Source: JAYRSJ01 sp041920215 (GTDB lineage Bacteria; Pseudomonadota; Gammaproteobacteria; Burkholderiales; Burkholderiaceae_C). Taken from it: a stretch of DNA of 64,000 nucleotides. Where the stretch lies: NCBI GenBank assembly GCA_041920215.1, contig JAYRSJ010000012.1:62001-126000 (forward strand), read 5' to 3'. Numbering within the stretch: position 1 is the first letter of the stretch; each line of letters starts with the position of its first letter. Below are positions 25,810 to 34,185 of the stretch, piece by piece. The translations under genes and the position numbers were made by a program. Under the pieces are notes generated by a model. It did not search any database. It was given only the letters and a program-made list of their open reading frames with translations, and was not told where the DNA came from.

Positions 25810-26625
25810 TCACTTGCCGCCGAACAGGCGCTTGAAGAAGCCGGGCTTGACCGCCTCGATGAAGCGCATCGGCTTGTCCTCGCCAAGGAAGCGAGCCACC
25901 ACATCGGCATAGGCCTCGGCCACATCGCTGCCCTTCATGTGGATGGCCGGCAGGCCCTGGTTGGAGGCCTGCAGCACGATCTCGCTCTCGGGAATGACAC
26001 CGATCAGCGGGGTGCGCAGGATCTCGTGTATGTCTTCCAGCGACAGCATCTGACCGCCCTCGACCCGGTTGGGGTTGTAGCGGGTGATCAGCAGATGCTC
26101 CTTGACCGGCTCCTTGCCTTCGATCGCCCGCTTGGTCTTGCTGTTGAGCATGCCCAGGATGCGGTCCGAGTCGCGCACCGAGGAGACCTCGGGGTTGGTC
26201 ACCACCAGGGCCTCGTCGGCATAGTGCATGGCCATCAGCGCACCGGTCTCGATGCCGGCCGGCGAGTCGCAGATGATGAAGTCGAACTCCATCGCCTTGA
26301 GCTCCTCCAGCACGCGCTCGACGCCCTCCTGCTTCAGCGCGTCCTTGTCGCGCGTCTGCGAGGCGGCCAGGATGTAAAGCTTCTCCAGCTGCTTGTCCTT
26401 GATCAGGGCCTGGCTGAGCTTGATCTCGTCGTTGACGACATTGATCAGGTCATAGACCACACGGCGCTCCACGCCCATGATCAGATCCAGATTGCGCAGG
26501 CCGACATCGAAGTCGATCACGCAGGTCTTGTAGCCGCGCAGGGCCAGACCGGTGGCAAAGCTGGCGCTGGTGGTGGTCTTGCCGACACCGCCCTTGCCCG
26601 AGGTCACCACGACGATTTTTGTCAT
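25810..26625 (-). CDS. minD: septum-site-determining ATPase MinD
   Basis: MinD binds the membrane when loaded with ATP, recruits MinC and is displaced by MinE. The 271-residue protein has the deviant Walker A GKGGVGKTTTSASFA at the start, the switch stretch DFIICDSPAGIETGALMAM, and an amphipathic C-terminal helix FFKRLFGG that anchors it to the membrane. It lies between minC and minE on the minus strand, 53 bases after minC, in the order minC-minD-minE. Confidence 0.98.
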   Translation of the reverse strand: MTKIVVVTSGKGGVGKTTTSASFATGLALRGYKTCVIDFDVGLRNLDLIMGVERRVVYDLINVVNDEIKLSQALIKDKQLEKLYILAASQTRDKDALKQEGVERVLEELKAMEFDFIICDSPAGIETGALMAMHYADEALVVTNPEVSSVRDSDRILGMLNSKTKRAIEGKEPVKEHLLITRYNPNRVEGGQMLSLEDIHEILRTPLIGVIPESEIVLQASNQGLPAIHMKGSDVAEAYADVVARFLGEDKPMRFIEAVKPGFFKRLFGGK

Positions 26626-26678
26626 CGCATCGATTCCTTTGTTCGAAAGATTGCTCGTGCCGTCGCGCGCGCGCCGGC

Positions 26679-27533
26679 TCAGTATTGAAGGGCTTCCATC
26701 ACCAGCCGCTCGCCGTCCAGCCGCACCTGGGCGGCCTTGCCCAGCACCGTGTCGGGCAGCGGGTTCTCGGTGGTGCGGTAGATGCCGGCGATGGAGACCA
26801 GCTCGGCCTCCAGGCTGGCGGCGAAGATGCGCGCCTCGGTATTGCCGCGCGCACCGGCGATGGCCTTGCCGCGCAGCGGCGCATAAACATGGATGTGGCC
26901 GTCGGCGATCACCTCGGCCCCATGGTTAACCAGGGCGGTGACGATCAGATCGCCGCCCTTGGCATAGACACGCTGACCGGAGCGCAGCGGCTTGTCGACG
27001 ACCAGGGCCGGCGGCGCCTCGGCGGGCACCTCGCGCACCACCTCATGGACGACTTCGCGGACCACCTCCCGCACCGTCTCGCGCGGCTCGGGCGCTGGCA
27101 GCGCTCGCGCACTGATGGCCGGCGCCGTGAACACGACCAGCCCCAGCGCTGCCGCCTGCTCGTTCAGGGCCGCATCACCGCCCAGCAGCCCCTGGGGGCG
27201 CATCCGGTAGCGTTTCAGCAGCGCCACCACGGCCGCCAGATCAAGCACTGGCTCAGTCGCGGGCAGCAGGCCCAACTGGGCGGGCGGATCCGGCGCCTCG
27301 GCCGCTGGCTGCTGCTTCAGGCCCAGCGGCGACAGATCGATCAGCAGCGGCTCGTCGTCGAAGGCCTCGGGCGTCTCGCCCAGGCGCGCCTGCAAGGCCT
27401 GCGACAGCAACTCCAGATCGGCGCTGCGCAGCAGCAGCGACAGCAGACTCAGCGATGCACTCTTGAGCTCGAACACCTCGTTATGGCGTGCGCCGGACTT
27501 GCTGGCGTTTCTTCCCTCGCTGGCCTGGGTCAT
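26679..27533 (-). CDS. minC: septum-site-determining protein MinC
   Basis: MinC inhibits FtsZ ring assembly away from midcell. The 284-residue protein has an N-terminal MinC_N domain (FELKSASLSLLSLLLRS) and a C-terminal right-handed beta-helix (LRSGQRVYAKGGDLIVTAL, GHIHVYAPLRGKAIAGARG) that binds MinD. It is longer than the 231 residues of E. coli, because a linker holds a repetitive stretch of REVV, REVV, HEVV and REV units (around residues 163-177) that looks like a charged coiled or extended spacer. It is the first gene of minCDE. The ATG at 27533 follows from the MTQASEGR start. Confidence 0.95.
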   Translation of the reverse strand: MTQASEGRNASKSGARHNEVFELKSASLSLLSLLLRSADLELLSQALQARLGETPEAFDDEPLLIDLSPLGLKQQPAAEAPDPPAQLGLLPATEPVLDLAAVVALLKRYRMRPQGLLGGDAALNEQAAALGLVVFTAPAISARALPAPEPRETVREVVREVVHEVVREVPAEAPPALVVDKPLRSGQRVYAKGGDLIVTALVNHGAEVIADGHIHVYAPLRGKAIAGARGNTEARIFAASLEAELVSIAGIYRTTENPLPDTVLGKAAQVRLDGERLVMEALQY

Positions 27534-27570
27534 GGGTGTTGGGGCTGTGGTTGAGCGTGCAAAGCGGCGC

Positions 27571-27576
27571 ATTTTA
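27571..27576 (-). promoter_or_regulatory. possible -10 box for minCDE
   Basis: TAAAAT on the minus strand lies 37 bases upstream of the minC ATG. No convincing -35 element was seen, so this is a low-confidence call. Confidence 0.3.
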
Positions 27577-27719
27577 GCGAGGGCGCGGCGTCCACCACCC
27601 CCGCATTGGCCCGCCCCCCGGCTTCGCACCGGCAGCAGCGCTGCTGAAAATCCGGGCGATCTCTGCGAGCCCCTTTGGAATCAAGCACTTGGCGCAGCTA
27701 TCGAAACCTGGCCCACAAG

Positions 27720-27736
27720 CTTGTCCACAGCGGGCG
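27720..27736. repeat. 17-bp repeat copy containing a DnaA-box-like nonamer
   Basis: CTTGTCCACAGCGGGCG is the exact inverted copy of 24541-24557 and carries TTGTCCACA, which differs from the consensus by one base (G for A). Confidence 0.6.
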
Positions 27737-27972
27737 TGGATGAAACTGGGGGGAGAACATTTTTTTGAGCTTGCAGGGCTTGACTTATCCCCATAGTCGA
27801 CGCTACGGGCCTGCGGCTGTATCAGCGGCGCACAGATGCTGCGACGCAACTGATCGTTTTCCCGCAAGATCGCTAAGTACTTGATTCATATAGGCGAAGC
27901 CGAAGTGCTCAAAAAGTCGGCAAGCCAAGGCCGGACGCGCCGGATCAAGGGCTTAGCGCTGCCCGCAAGGGC

Positions 27973-28007
27973 TTGTGCACAAAGTTATCCACAACATCGG
28001 TGGATAG
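27973..28007. promoter_or_regulatory. cluster of three DnaA-box-like sites with an inverted repeat
   Basis: TTGTGCACA (27973-27981), TTATCCACA (27985-27993, perfect) and GGTGGATAG (27999-28007, reverse orientation) sit within 35 bases. TATCCAC and GTGGATA form a perfect 7-bp inverted repeat around a 7-base loop (27986-28006). Such closely spaced boxes are usual at DnaA-binding regions, such as oriC, DnaA-titration sites or DnaA-controlled promoters. Confidence 0.6.
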
Positions 28008-28153
28008 CTTGCCAAGCGCTTTTAAATCATAGGCTTAGCAGCGATGCTTGAGGCAAGCTTGGAGCTTCTTCAGCCAAGTGAAAGCAGGCTGAGTCGCGCA
28101 AGCGGTTAAAGTGGCATGGCCCCGCGCACTGCGGACCGACCGAAGGAGCGATC

Positions 28154-28339
28154 TTGGCTACACCGAACTACTCATACGAAAAGCGCCAGCGCGAACTGGC
28201 CAAGAAACGCAAGAAGGAAGAAAAGGCCCAGCGCAAGCAAAGCGGCCGCCCGCAGGATGAGGCCGAGGGTCCAGCGCCCGAGGCGGGCGTCGATGACGCC
28301 GCCACCGACGACGCGGCGCCCAGGCCCGAGGGCGCCTGA
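28154..28339 (+). CDS. small charged protein with TTG start, family unknown
   Basis: This 61-residue product starts at TTG 28154 and is preceded by a good AAGGAG ribosome-binding site five bases upstream. It reads YSYEKRQRELAKKRKKEEK (a basic helical start) and ends in an acidic, Ala/Pro-rich tail. Similar short proteins with the same YEKRQ-ELAKK start are common next to housekeeping genes in beta- and gammaproteobacteria, and are annotated as hypothetical. The gene lies 81 bases before metG on the same strand. No function is proposed. Confidence 0.75.
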   Translation: MATPNYSYEKRQRELAKKRKKEEKAQRKQSGRPQDEAEGPAPEAGVDDAATDDAAPRPEGA

Positions 28340-28420
28340 AGGCGGCCGGAACCGGCCGCCCTAGAATCACGCTCCCGCACAAAGCCCGCCGCTTTGCTCC
28401 GTGTTGCAAGCCCGCCTCTC

Positions 28421-30466
28421 ATGACCCGCAAGCTCTTCGTCACTACCGCCCTGCCCTATGCCAACGCCAATTTCCATATTGGCCACATCATGGAGTACAC
28501 CCAGGCCGATATCTGGGTGCGCTTCCAGCGCATGATGGGGTCGGAGGTGGCATTCGTCTGCGCGGACGACGCCCATGGCGCGCCCATCATGATTGCCGCC
28601 GAGAAGGCGGGCAAGACGCCGCAGGCCTTTGTGGCTGACATCGCCGCCGGCCGCAAGCAGTACCTCGACGGCTTCCACATCAGCTTTGACAACTGGCACT
28701 CGACCGACGGGCCCGAGAACCACGAGCTGTCCAAGGACATCTACAAGGCCCTGCGGGCCAATGAGCTGATCTCGGTAAAGACCATCGAACAGTTCTTCGA
28801 TCCGCAGAAGGCCATGTTCCTGCCCGACCGCTTCATCAAGGGCGAATGCCCGAAGTGCGGCGCCAAGGACCAGTACGGTGACTCCTGCGAGGTCTGCGGC
28901 GCGGTCTACACGCCCACCGAGCTGAAGAACCCCTTTTCGGTGCTGACCGGCGCGACGCCGGTGATGCGAAGCTCGGAACATTACTTCTTCAAGCTCAGCG
29001 ATGCACGCTGCGTTGAGTTCCTGGAGCAGTGGACCCAGACCCCCGGGCGGCTGCAGAGCGAGGTGCTCAACAAGATCCGCGAGTGGTTCAGCAAGGACGA
29101 GGACGGCCAGGGCGGCCTGGGCGACTGGGACATCAGCCGCGACGCCCCCTACTTCGGCATCGAGATCCCCGATGCGCCAGGCAAGTACTTCTATGTCTGG
29201 CTGGATGCCCCGATCGGCTATCTTGCCTCGCTGAAGAACTACTTCGCCAAGACCGGCCGCGACTTCGACGCCTTCCTGGCCGATCCGGCCATGGAACAGG
29301 TGCATTTCATCGGCAAGGACATCACCTACTTTCACACGCTGTTCTGGCCGGCCATGCTGCACTTCAGCGGCCGCAAGACGCCCGACCATGTGTTCGTGCA
29401 CGGCTTCATGACCGTCAACAACGGCGAGAAGATGAGCAAGAGCCGCGGCACCGGCCTGGACCCGATGAAATACCTGGGCCTGGGCATGAACGCGCAATGG
29501 CTGCGTTACTACATCGCGGCCAAGCTCAATGCCAAGGTCGAGGACATCGACTTCAACCCCGAGGACTTCGTCGCCCGCGTCAACTCCGATCTGGTCGGCA
29601 AGTACATCAATATCGCCTCGCGCGCCGCCGGCTTCCTCGCCAAGCGCTTCGCGGGCCAGCTCTCGGCCGATGTGGGCGTCGAGGGCCGCGCGCTGCTGGA
29701 CAGCCTGCGCGCGCACAGCGCGACCGTGGCCGAGCTTTACGAGAGCCGCGAGTTCGGCAAGGCGCTGCGCGAGATCATGCTGCTGGCCGACCGGGTCAAC
29801 GAGTACGTGGATCAGAACAAGCCCTGGGAGCTGGCCAAGCAGGAGGGCAAGGATCAGGTGCTGCAGGATGTCTGCAGCGTCTGCATCGAGGCCTTCCGCC
29901 TGCTGACCATCTATCTGAAGCCGGTGCTGCCGGCGCTGGCGGCCCAGGTCGAGCGCTTTCTGCAGGTCGAGCCGATGATGTTTGCCGACGCGCAGCGCGC
30001 CCTGGGCGCCCACCGCATCGGCGCCTACGAGCATCTGATGCAGCGGGTCGATCCCAAGATGCTGGAGGCCCTGTTCGAGCCTCCCGCCTCACCCACGGTC
30101 ACGCCCGGCGGTGAAGACCTCGCCCCCGAGATCAAGATCGATGATTTCAGCAAGGTCGATCTGCGCATCGCCAGGATCGTCAAGGCGGAAGCTGTCGACG
30201 GCAGCGACAAGCTGCTGCGCCTCACGCTGGACGTGGGCGAAGGCAGAATGCGCAATGTCTTCTCCGGCATCAAGAGCGCCTACCAGCCCGCCGATCTCGA
30301 AGGCAAGCTGACGGTGATGGTGGCCAATCTGGCGCCGCGCAAGATGAAGTTCGGCGTCAGCGAAGGCATGGTGCTGGCCGCCAGCCATGCCGACGAGCAG
30401 GCCCATCCGGGCATCTTCGTGCTGGAGCCCTTCCCCGGCGCTCAGCCCGGCATGCGGGTGCGCTGA
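28421..30466 (+). CDS. metG: methionyl-tRNA synthetase
   Basis: MetRS charges initiator and elongator tRNA-Met. The 681-residue protein has the HIGH signature in NANFHIGHIMEY, KMSKS in KMSKSRGTGLDP, and a zinc-knuckle insertion CPKCGAKDQYGDSCEVC. The last 110 residues (IKIDDFSKVDLRIARIVKAE and on) form a Trbp111-like tRNA-binding domain, found in the longer, dimeric form such as that of E. coli. A TAGAAT at 28362-28367 may be the -10 element. I chose the ATG at 28421; an upstream in-frame start would give a poor extension. Confidence 0.98.
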   Translation: MTRKLFVTTALPYANANFHIGHIMEYTQADIWVRFQRMMGSEVAFVCADDAHGAPIMIAAEKAGKTPQAFVADIAAGRKQYLDGFHISFDNWHSTDGPENHELSKDIYKALRANELISVKTIEQFFDPQKAMFLPDRFIKGECPKCGAKDQYGDSCEVCGAVYTPTELKNPFSVLTGATPVMRSSEHYFFKLSDARCVEFLEQWTQTPGRLQSEVLNKIREWFSKDEDGQGGLGDWDISRDAPYFGIEIPDAPGKYFYVWLDAPIGYLASLKNYFAKTGRDFDAFLADPAMEQVHFIGKDITYFHTLFWPAMLHFSGRKTPDHVFVHGFMTVNNGEKMSKSRGTGLDPMKYLGLGMNAQWLRYYIAAKLNAKVEDIDFNPEDFVARVNSDLVGKYINIASRAAGFLAKRFAGQLSADVGVEGRALLDSLRAHSATVAELYESREFGKALREIMLLADRVNEYVDQNKPWELAKQEGKDQVLQDVCSVCIEAFRLLTIYLKPVLPALAAQVERFLQVEPMMFADAQRALGAHRIGAYEHLMQRVDPKMLEALFEPPASPTVTPGGEDLAPEIKIDDFSKVDLRIARIVKAEAVDGSDKLLRLTLDVGEGRMRNVFSGIKSAYQPADLEGKLTVMVANLAPRKMKFGVSEGMVLAASHADEQAHPGIFVLEPFPGAQPGMRVR

Positions 30467-30500
30467 GGCGGCAACGGGACGCGGCAGCATCGCCCCAGCC

Positions 30501-32171
30501 ATGCCGCCGCTCCATGCCTTCCGCCCCCGCCTATTGACTGCGCTGCGCGGCTACAACCGCCACCGATTCATCGCCGACATCGGGGCCGGCCTGACGGTCG
30601 GCGTGGTCGCCCTGCCGCTGGCCATTGCCTTCGCGATTGCCAGCGGCGTCAAGCCCGAGCAGGGCCTGATCACCGCCATCATCGGCGGCTTCCTGATCTC
30701 GGCCCTGGGCGGTTCGCCGGTACAGATCGGCGGCCCGGCCGGCGCCTTCATCGTCATCATCTACGGCATCGTCCAGCGCTACGGCCTGGCCAATCTGCTG
30801 ATCGCCACCATGCTCGCCGGCGGCCTGCTGATGCTGATGGGCGCGCTGCGGCTGGGCGCGCTGGTGCGCTACATCCCGGTCAGCATCGTGATCGGTTTCA
30901 CCAACGGCATCGCGGTGCTGATCGGGCTGTCGCAGCTGAAGGATCTGCTGGGTCTGCCGATCGCAGCCATGCCCGCTGACTTTTTCGGTCAGCTGCAGGC
31001 CCTGAGCCGCCATATCGGCGACGTCAACCCGCCGGCCCTGCTGCTGGGGCTGGGCGCGGCCCTGATCGTGCTGGTCTGGCCCAAGACCTACAAGATGCAA
31101 CGCGGCCACGGGCCCTGGCGGCAGCGCGCGCACCGCGTCATGGCCCAGTTGCCCGGCACAGTGATCGCCCTGGTCGGCGCGACCCTGATTGCCCAGCTGC
31201 TGGCCCTGCCGGTGGAGACCATAGGCAGCCGCTTCGGCGGCATTCCGCAGACCCTGCCCGGCTTCGCCCTGCCCGACTTCAGCTGGGAGACCGCCAGACA
31301 GCTGGTGATCCCGACCATCACGATCGCCTTGCTGGGCGCGATCGAGTCGCTGCTGTGCGCCCGGGTTGCGGACAATATGAGCGCGCTGCCCCGCCACGAC
31401 CCCAACCAGGAACTGATGGCGCAGGGGGCGGCCAATCTGGTCGTGCCCTTCTTCGGTGGCATACCGGCAACCGGCACCATCGCCCGCACCGTCACCAATG
31501 TGCGCGCCGGTGCCACCAGCCCCGTTGCCGGCATCGTGCATGCACTGACGATTCTTGCCATCGTGCTGCTGGCCGCGCCATTGGCCGAATATGTGCCGCT
31601 GGCGGCCCTGGCCGGCATTCTGCTGGTGGTGGCCTGGAATATGGGCGAGTGGCATGAGTTCGCCCGCCTGCGCCGCTTCAGCCTGCCCTACCGCACGATA
31701 CTGCTGGGCACCTTCGTGCTGACCGTGGTCTTCGACCTGACGGTGGCGGTGGAGGTAGGCCTGGTGCTGGCCTGCCTGTTCTTCATCTACCGGATGAGTA
31801 CCCTGTTCCGGGTCGAGCGCATCGAGCCCCCGACGCAAGCGCCGCCGGGCAGCGAGCTGCGTCGGCTCTACGGCGCGCTGTTCTTCGGCGCCGTCGGCAA
31901 GGTGGAAGGCTTGGCCGAGAGCCTGCCGCCCGGCACCCAGCGCCTGGTGCTGGACATGAGCAAGCTGATCTCGATGGACACCTCGGGACTGGACGCACTG
32001 ACCCAGTTGCAGCGCACGCTGGCGCGCCAGGGGCAGCAGTTGCAGCTCTGCTGCCTGAACGAGCAGCCGGCCAGCCTGGTCCGGCGCGGGGGACTGGCCG
32101 AGGCCCTGGGGCCGCAAGGCATACACGCCGATCTGCAGGCCTGGCTCGGTGCCAGCCGCGCCGGCCTGTAA
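30501..32171 (+). CDS. SulP-family anion transporter with STAS domain
   Basis: This 556-residue inner-membrane protein is a member of the SulP/SLC26 family. It has about 12 hydrophobic segments from residue 24 to 430, starting with the signature stretch GLTVGVVALPLAIAFAIASG, and GGSPVQIGGPAGAFIV. The C-terminal STAS domain (about 435-550, LVLDMSKLISMDTSGLDAL) is cytosolic. The family carries sulfate, bicarbonate or dicarboxylates, often with protons or sodium. The ligand is not visible here. It lies 34 bases after metG and may share its transcript. Confidence 0.95.
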   Translation: MPPLHAFRPRLLTALRGYNRHRFIADIGAGLTVGVVALPLAIAFAIASGVKPEQGLITAIIGGFLISALGGSPVQIGGPAGAFIVIIYGIVQRYGLANLLIATMLAGGLLMLMGALRLGALVRYIPVSIVIGFTNGIAVLIGLSQLKDLLGLPIAAMPADFFGQLQALSRHIGDVNPPALLLGLGAALIVLVWPKTYKMQRGHGPWRQRAHRVMAQLPGTVIALVGATLIAQLLALPVETIGSRFGGIPQTLPGFALPDFSWETARQLVIPTITIALLGAIESLLCARVADNMSALPRHDPNQELMAQGAANLVVPFFGGIPATGTIARTVTNVRAGATSPVAGIVHALTILAIVLLAAPLAEYVPLAALAGILLVVAWNMGEWHEFARLRRFSLPYRTILLGTFVLTVVFDLTVAVEVGLVLACLFFIYRMSTLFRVERIEPPTQAPPGSELRRLYGALFFGAVGKVEGLAESLPPGTQRLVLDMSKLISMDTSGLDALTQLQRTLARQGQQLQLCCLNEQPASLVRRGGLAEALGPQGIHADLQAWLGASRAGL

Positions 32172-32174
32172 AAT
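32169..32174 (+). promoter_or_regulatory. possible -10 box for the DUF3460 gene and scpA
   Basis: TAAAAT overlaps the TAA stop of the SulP gene and lies 34 bases before the DUF3460 ATG. The context TGTAAAATCG looks like an extended -10. No -35 was found. Confidence 0.35.
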
Positions 32175-32208
32175 CGCACTTTCTTATCCCGAGCCTCAGC
32201 CCCACACC

Positions 32209-32412
32209 ATGCCCTTGTTCTGGAAGCCCTACAAATCCGAAGTCAGCCAGTTCATCGACGAGCTGAAGGCCAAGAAGCCGACGCTGGAACAGGAACAGCG
32301 CGCCGGCCGTGCCCTGCTATGGGACAAGGCGGTGGATCGCCAGGCCCAGGCCGAGTACCGGACCGCCCGTGTGCCGCAGCAGCCCTACGTCTACCAGACG
32401 CGCGGCGAGTAA
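32209..32412 (+). CDS. DUF3460 family protein
   Basis: This 67-residue protein begins MPLFWKPYKSEVSQFIDELK and continues with EQEQRAGRALLWDK and QPYVYQTR, the DUF3460 signature common in Burkholderiales. Its role is unknown. It lies three bases before scpA, and the neighbourhood DUF3460-scpA recurs in this group as far as I recall. The ATG at 32209 is the family start; an in-frame upstream ATG lies in the SulP gene. Confidence 0.88.
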   Translation: MPLFWKPYKSEVSQFIDELKAKKPTLEQEQRAGRALLWDKAVDRQAQAEYRTARVPQQPYVYQTRGE

Positions 32413-32415
32413 GGC

Positions 32416-33288
32416 TTGAACGCCGCCGAGGCCGCAGGGTCGGCCGAGCTGCTGGCTGCCGAGCCCGAACCCGGCAGCGCCGCCGCCCTGCCCCAGGAGG
32501 TCGACGGCATCGCGGTGGCACGCCTCTATGGCGAGCCACTGTTCGCGATGCCGCAGGATCTCTACATCCCGCCGGATGCGCTGGAGGTGTTCCTGGAGGC
32601 CTTCGAGGGTCCGCTGGATCTGCTGCTGTACCTGATACGGCGCCAAAACTTCAACATCCTGGACATCCCGCTGGCCGACGTCACCCGCCAGTACCTCAGC
32701 TACGTCGACCAGATCCGCAAGAGCAATCTGGAGCTGGCCAGCGAATATCTGCTGATGGCGGCGATGCTGATCGAGATCAAGTCGCGCATGCTGCTGCCGC
32801 CCAAGAAGAGCGAGGACGGCACCGAACCCGAGGATCCGCGCGCCGAGCTGGTACGCCGCCTGCTCGAGTATGAGCAGATCAAGCTGGCCGCCGCGCGCCT
32901 GGACGCACTGCCGGTGCTGGGCCGCGACTTCCTGCGGGCACAGGTGCATATCGAGCAATCGCTGACACCGCGCTTCCCTGATGTGTCGGTGGACGATTTG
33001 CGCGCCGCTTGGGCCGAGCTGATGAAGCGCGCCAAGCTCAACGCCCACCACAAGATCAGCCGCGAGCAGCTGTCGGTGCGCGAGCATATGAGCATCGTGC
33101 TGCGCCGCCTGCAGGGTCAGCGCTACCGGGTGTTCGAGGAGCTGTTCGAGATCGAGCGCGGACCCCAGGTGCTGGTCGTGACCTTTATCGCGATGCTGGA
33201 GCTGGCCCGCGAGCGGCTGCTGGAGATCACCCAGGCCGAGGCCTTTGCGCCGATCTATGTGCGCCTGGCCTACACACCGGCCGATTGA
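32416..33288 (+). CDS. scpA: segregation and condensation protein ScpA
   Basis: ScpA is the kleisin subunit that joins SMC (and ScpB) to condense and segregate the chromosome. The 290-residue protein has the conserved FEGPLDLLLYLIRRQNFNILDIPLADVT region and the C-terminal winged helix (VVTFIAMLELARERLLEITQ). The start is uncertain: a TTG at 32416 has a poorly spaced AAGG just before it, and no ATG exists before residue 45. The N-terminal 35 residues are Glu/Pro/Ala-rich and may be disordered. scpB is not next to it here. Confidence 0.92.
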   Translation: MNAAEAAGSAELLAAEPEPGSAAALPQEVDGIAVARLYGEPLFAMPQDLYIPPDALEVFLEAFEGPLDLLLYLIRRQNFNILDIPLADVTRQYLSYVDQIRKSNLELASEYLLMAAMLIEIKSRMLLPPKKSEDGTEPEDPRAELVRRLLEYEQIKLAAARLDALPVLGRDFLRAQVHIEQSLTPRFPDVSVDDLRAAWAELMKRAKLNAHHKISREQLSVREHMSIVLRRLQGQRYRVFEELFEIERGPQVLVVTFIAMLELARERLLEITQAEAFAPIYVRLAYTPAD

Positions 33289-33295
33289 CCTCGGC

Positions 33296-34033
33296 TCACT
33301 GCGGCAGCGGTGCCCGCCAGGTCGAGAACTGCTCGTCGGGGTGGCGCTGCACCATCTGGCCTATCGCCAGCACCGCCTGGGTGCGCGAGTTGACACCCAG
33401 GGCCTTCAGCACCGCGGCCACATGGTCCTTGATGGTCTCGACCGAAACCCCCAGTTCGCGGGCGATCACCTTGTTGGGTTTGCCCTGTAGCAGCAGGGCC
33501 AGCACATCGGTCTGGCGAGGCGTCAGATTCAGTGCCGCCAGGCCCTCGGTGGTCTGGTAGCCGGCCCCTATCGCCGACTGCTGGATCTGCTGCAGACGCT
33601 CATTGCTGCTCAGCGGTGCCGGCTGTGTGCTCAGCTCGTTGCCCAAGCTCATCGGCGGCACATAGATACCGCCGGACATCACCAGGCGCAGGGCCTGCGC
33701 CAGCATCTCGGTGCTGCTGCGCTTGGGCACAAAGCCCATCGCCCCCTGATCGATGGAGCGGATCACGTCGCTGGCACGGTCTGAGGCCGAAATCACCACG
33801 ACCGGCAACGCCGGATAGGCCGCACGGAACTCATCGAGCACGTCGAAGCCGCTGGCATCGCCCAACTGCAGATCCAGCAGCACCAGATCGAAATCCTGCC
33901 GCAGCTTGAGCGTTGCGCGCGCTGCTGCGGCGCTGTCCGCGCCCACCACCTCGACCTGGTCACCCAGACCTTCGATGACCGTCTGCAGTGCTGACAGGAT
34001 CAGTGGGTGATCATCGATCAGCAGCACTTTCAT
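33296..34033 (-). CDS. LuxR/NarL-type response regulator
   Basis: This 245-residue two-component regulator has a REC domain at residues 1-120, with acidic residues in LLIDDHPL, the phosphorylated aspartate in DLVLLDLQL and the conserved lysine in GFVPKRSS. The C-terminal helix-turn-helix (about 168-230: LTPRQTDVLALLLQGKPNKVIARELGVSVETIKDHV) is of LuxR type. No histidine kinase is adjacent, so the partner is unknown. It is convergent with scpA, with 7 bases between the stop codons. An inverted repeat lies upstream at 34147-34159. Confidence 0.93.
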   Translation of the reverse strand: MKVLLIDDHPLILSALQTVIEGLGDQVEVVGADSAAAARATLKLRQDFDLVLLDLQLGDASGFDVLDEFRAAYPALPVVVISASDRASDVIRSIDQGAMGFVPKRSSTEMLAQALRLVMSGGIYVPPMSLGNELSTQPAPLSSNERLQQIQQSAIGAGYQTTEGLAALNLTPRQTDVLALLLQGKPNKVIARELGVSVETIKDHVAAVLKALGVNSRTQAVLAIGQMVQRHPDEQFSTWRAPLPQ

Positions 34034-34146
34034 TCGCTTCCCCCAGGGCTAACACCCCTTTTAGCAAGGTCGCGATGATAGGCGAGCGCCCCCGCGCCTG
34101 GGCACTCCCCTCATGGGTGATGTCGCGAGTCGAAAGTTCGCAATTC

Positions 34147-34159
34147 GATCAAATTGATC
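34147..34159. promoter_or_regulatory. inverted repeat upstream of the LuxR-type regulator
   Basis: GATCAA, a central A and TTGATC form a 6-bp-arm inverted repeat 114 bases upstream of the regulator start and 27 bases after the MaoC stop. It is a possible regulator-binding site. Confidence 0.3.
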
Positions 34160-34185
34160 AGATACCAAAGCAAAGCCGTCGGACC

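Larger units (their letters stand above)
27534..28153. other. non-coding region between minC and the TTG-started small gene, with DnaA-box-like sequences
   Basis: This 620-bp stretch has no supported gene and is visibly richer in A+T than its surroundings, with patches such as CATTTTTTTGAG and CTTTTAAATCATAG. It carries several DnaA-box-like nonamers: TTGTCCACA at 27721-27729, TTATCCCCA at 27785-27793, TTGTGCACA at 27973-27981 and a perfect TTATCCACA at 27985-27993, plus a reverse-orientation partner at 27999-28007. A TAAAAT on the minus strand (27571-27576) may be the minC -10 element. No dnaA or dnaN gene is near, so an origin role is uncertain. Confidence 0.7.

Noticed and set aside
28367..30034. 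long minus-strand open frame opposite metG
   Set aside because: It mirrors metG and reads as His/Gln/Leu-rich shadow sequence.
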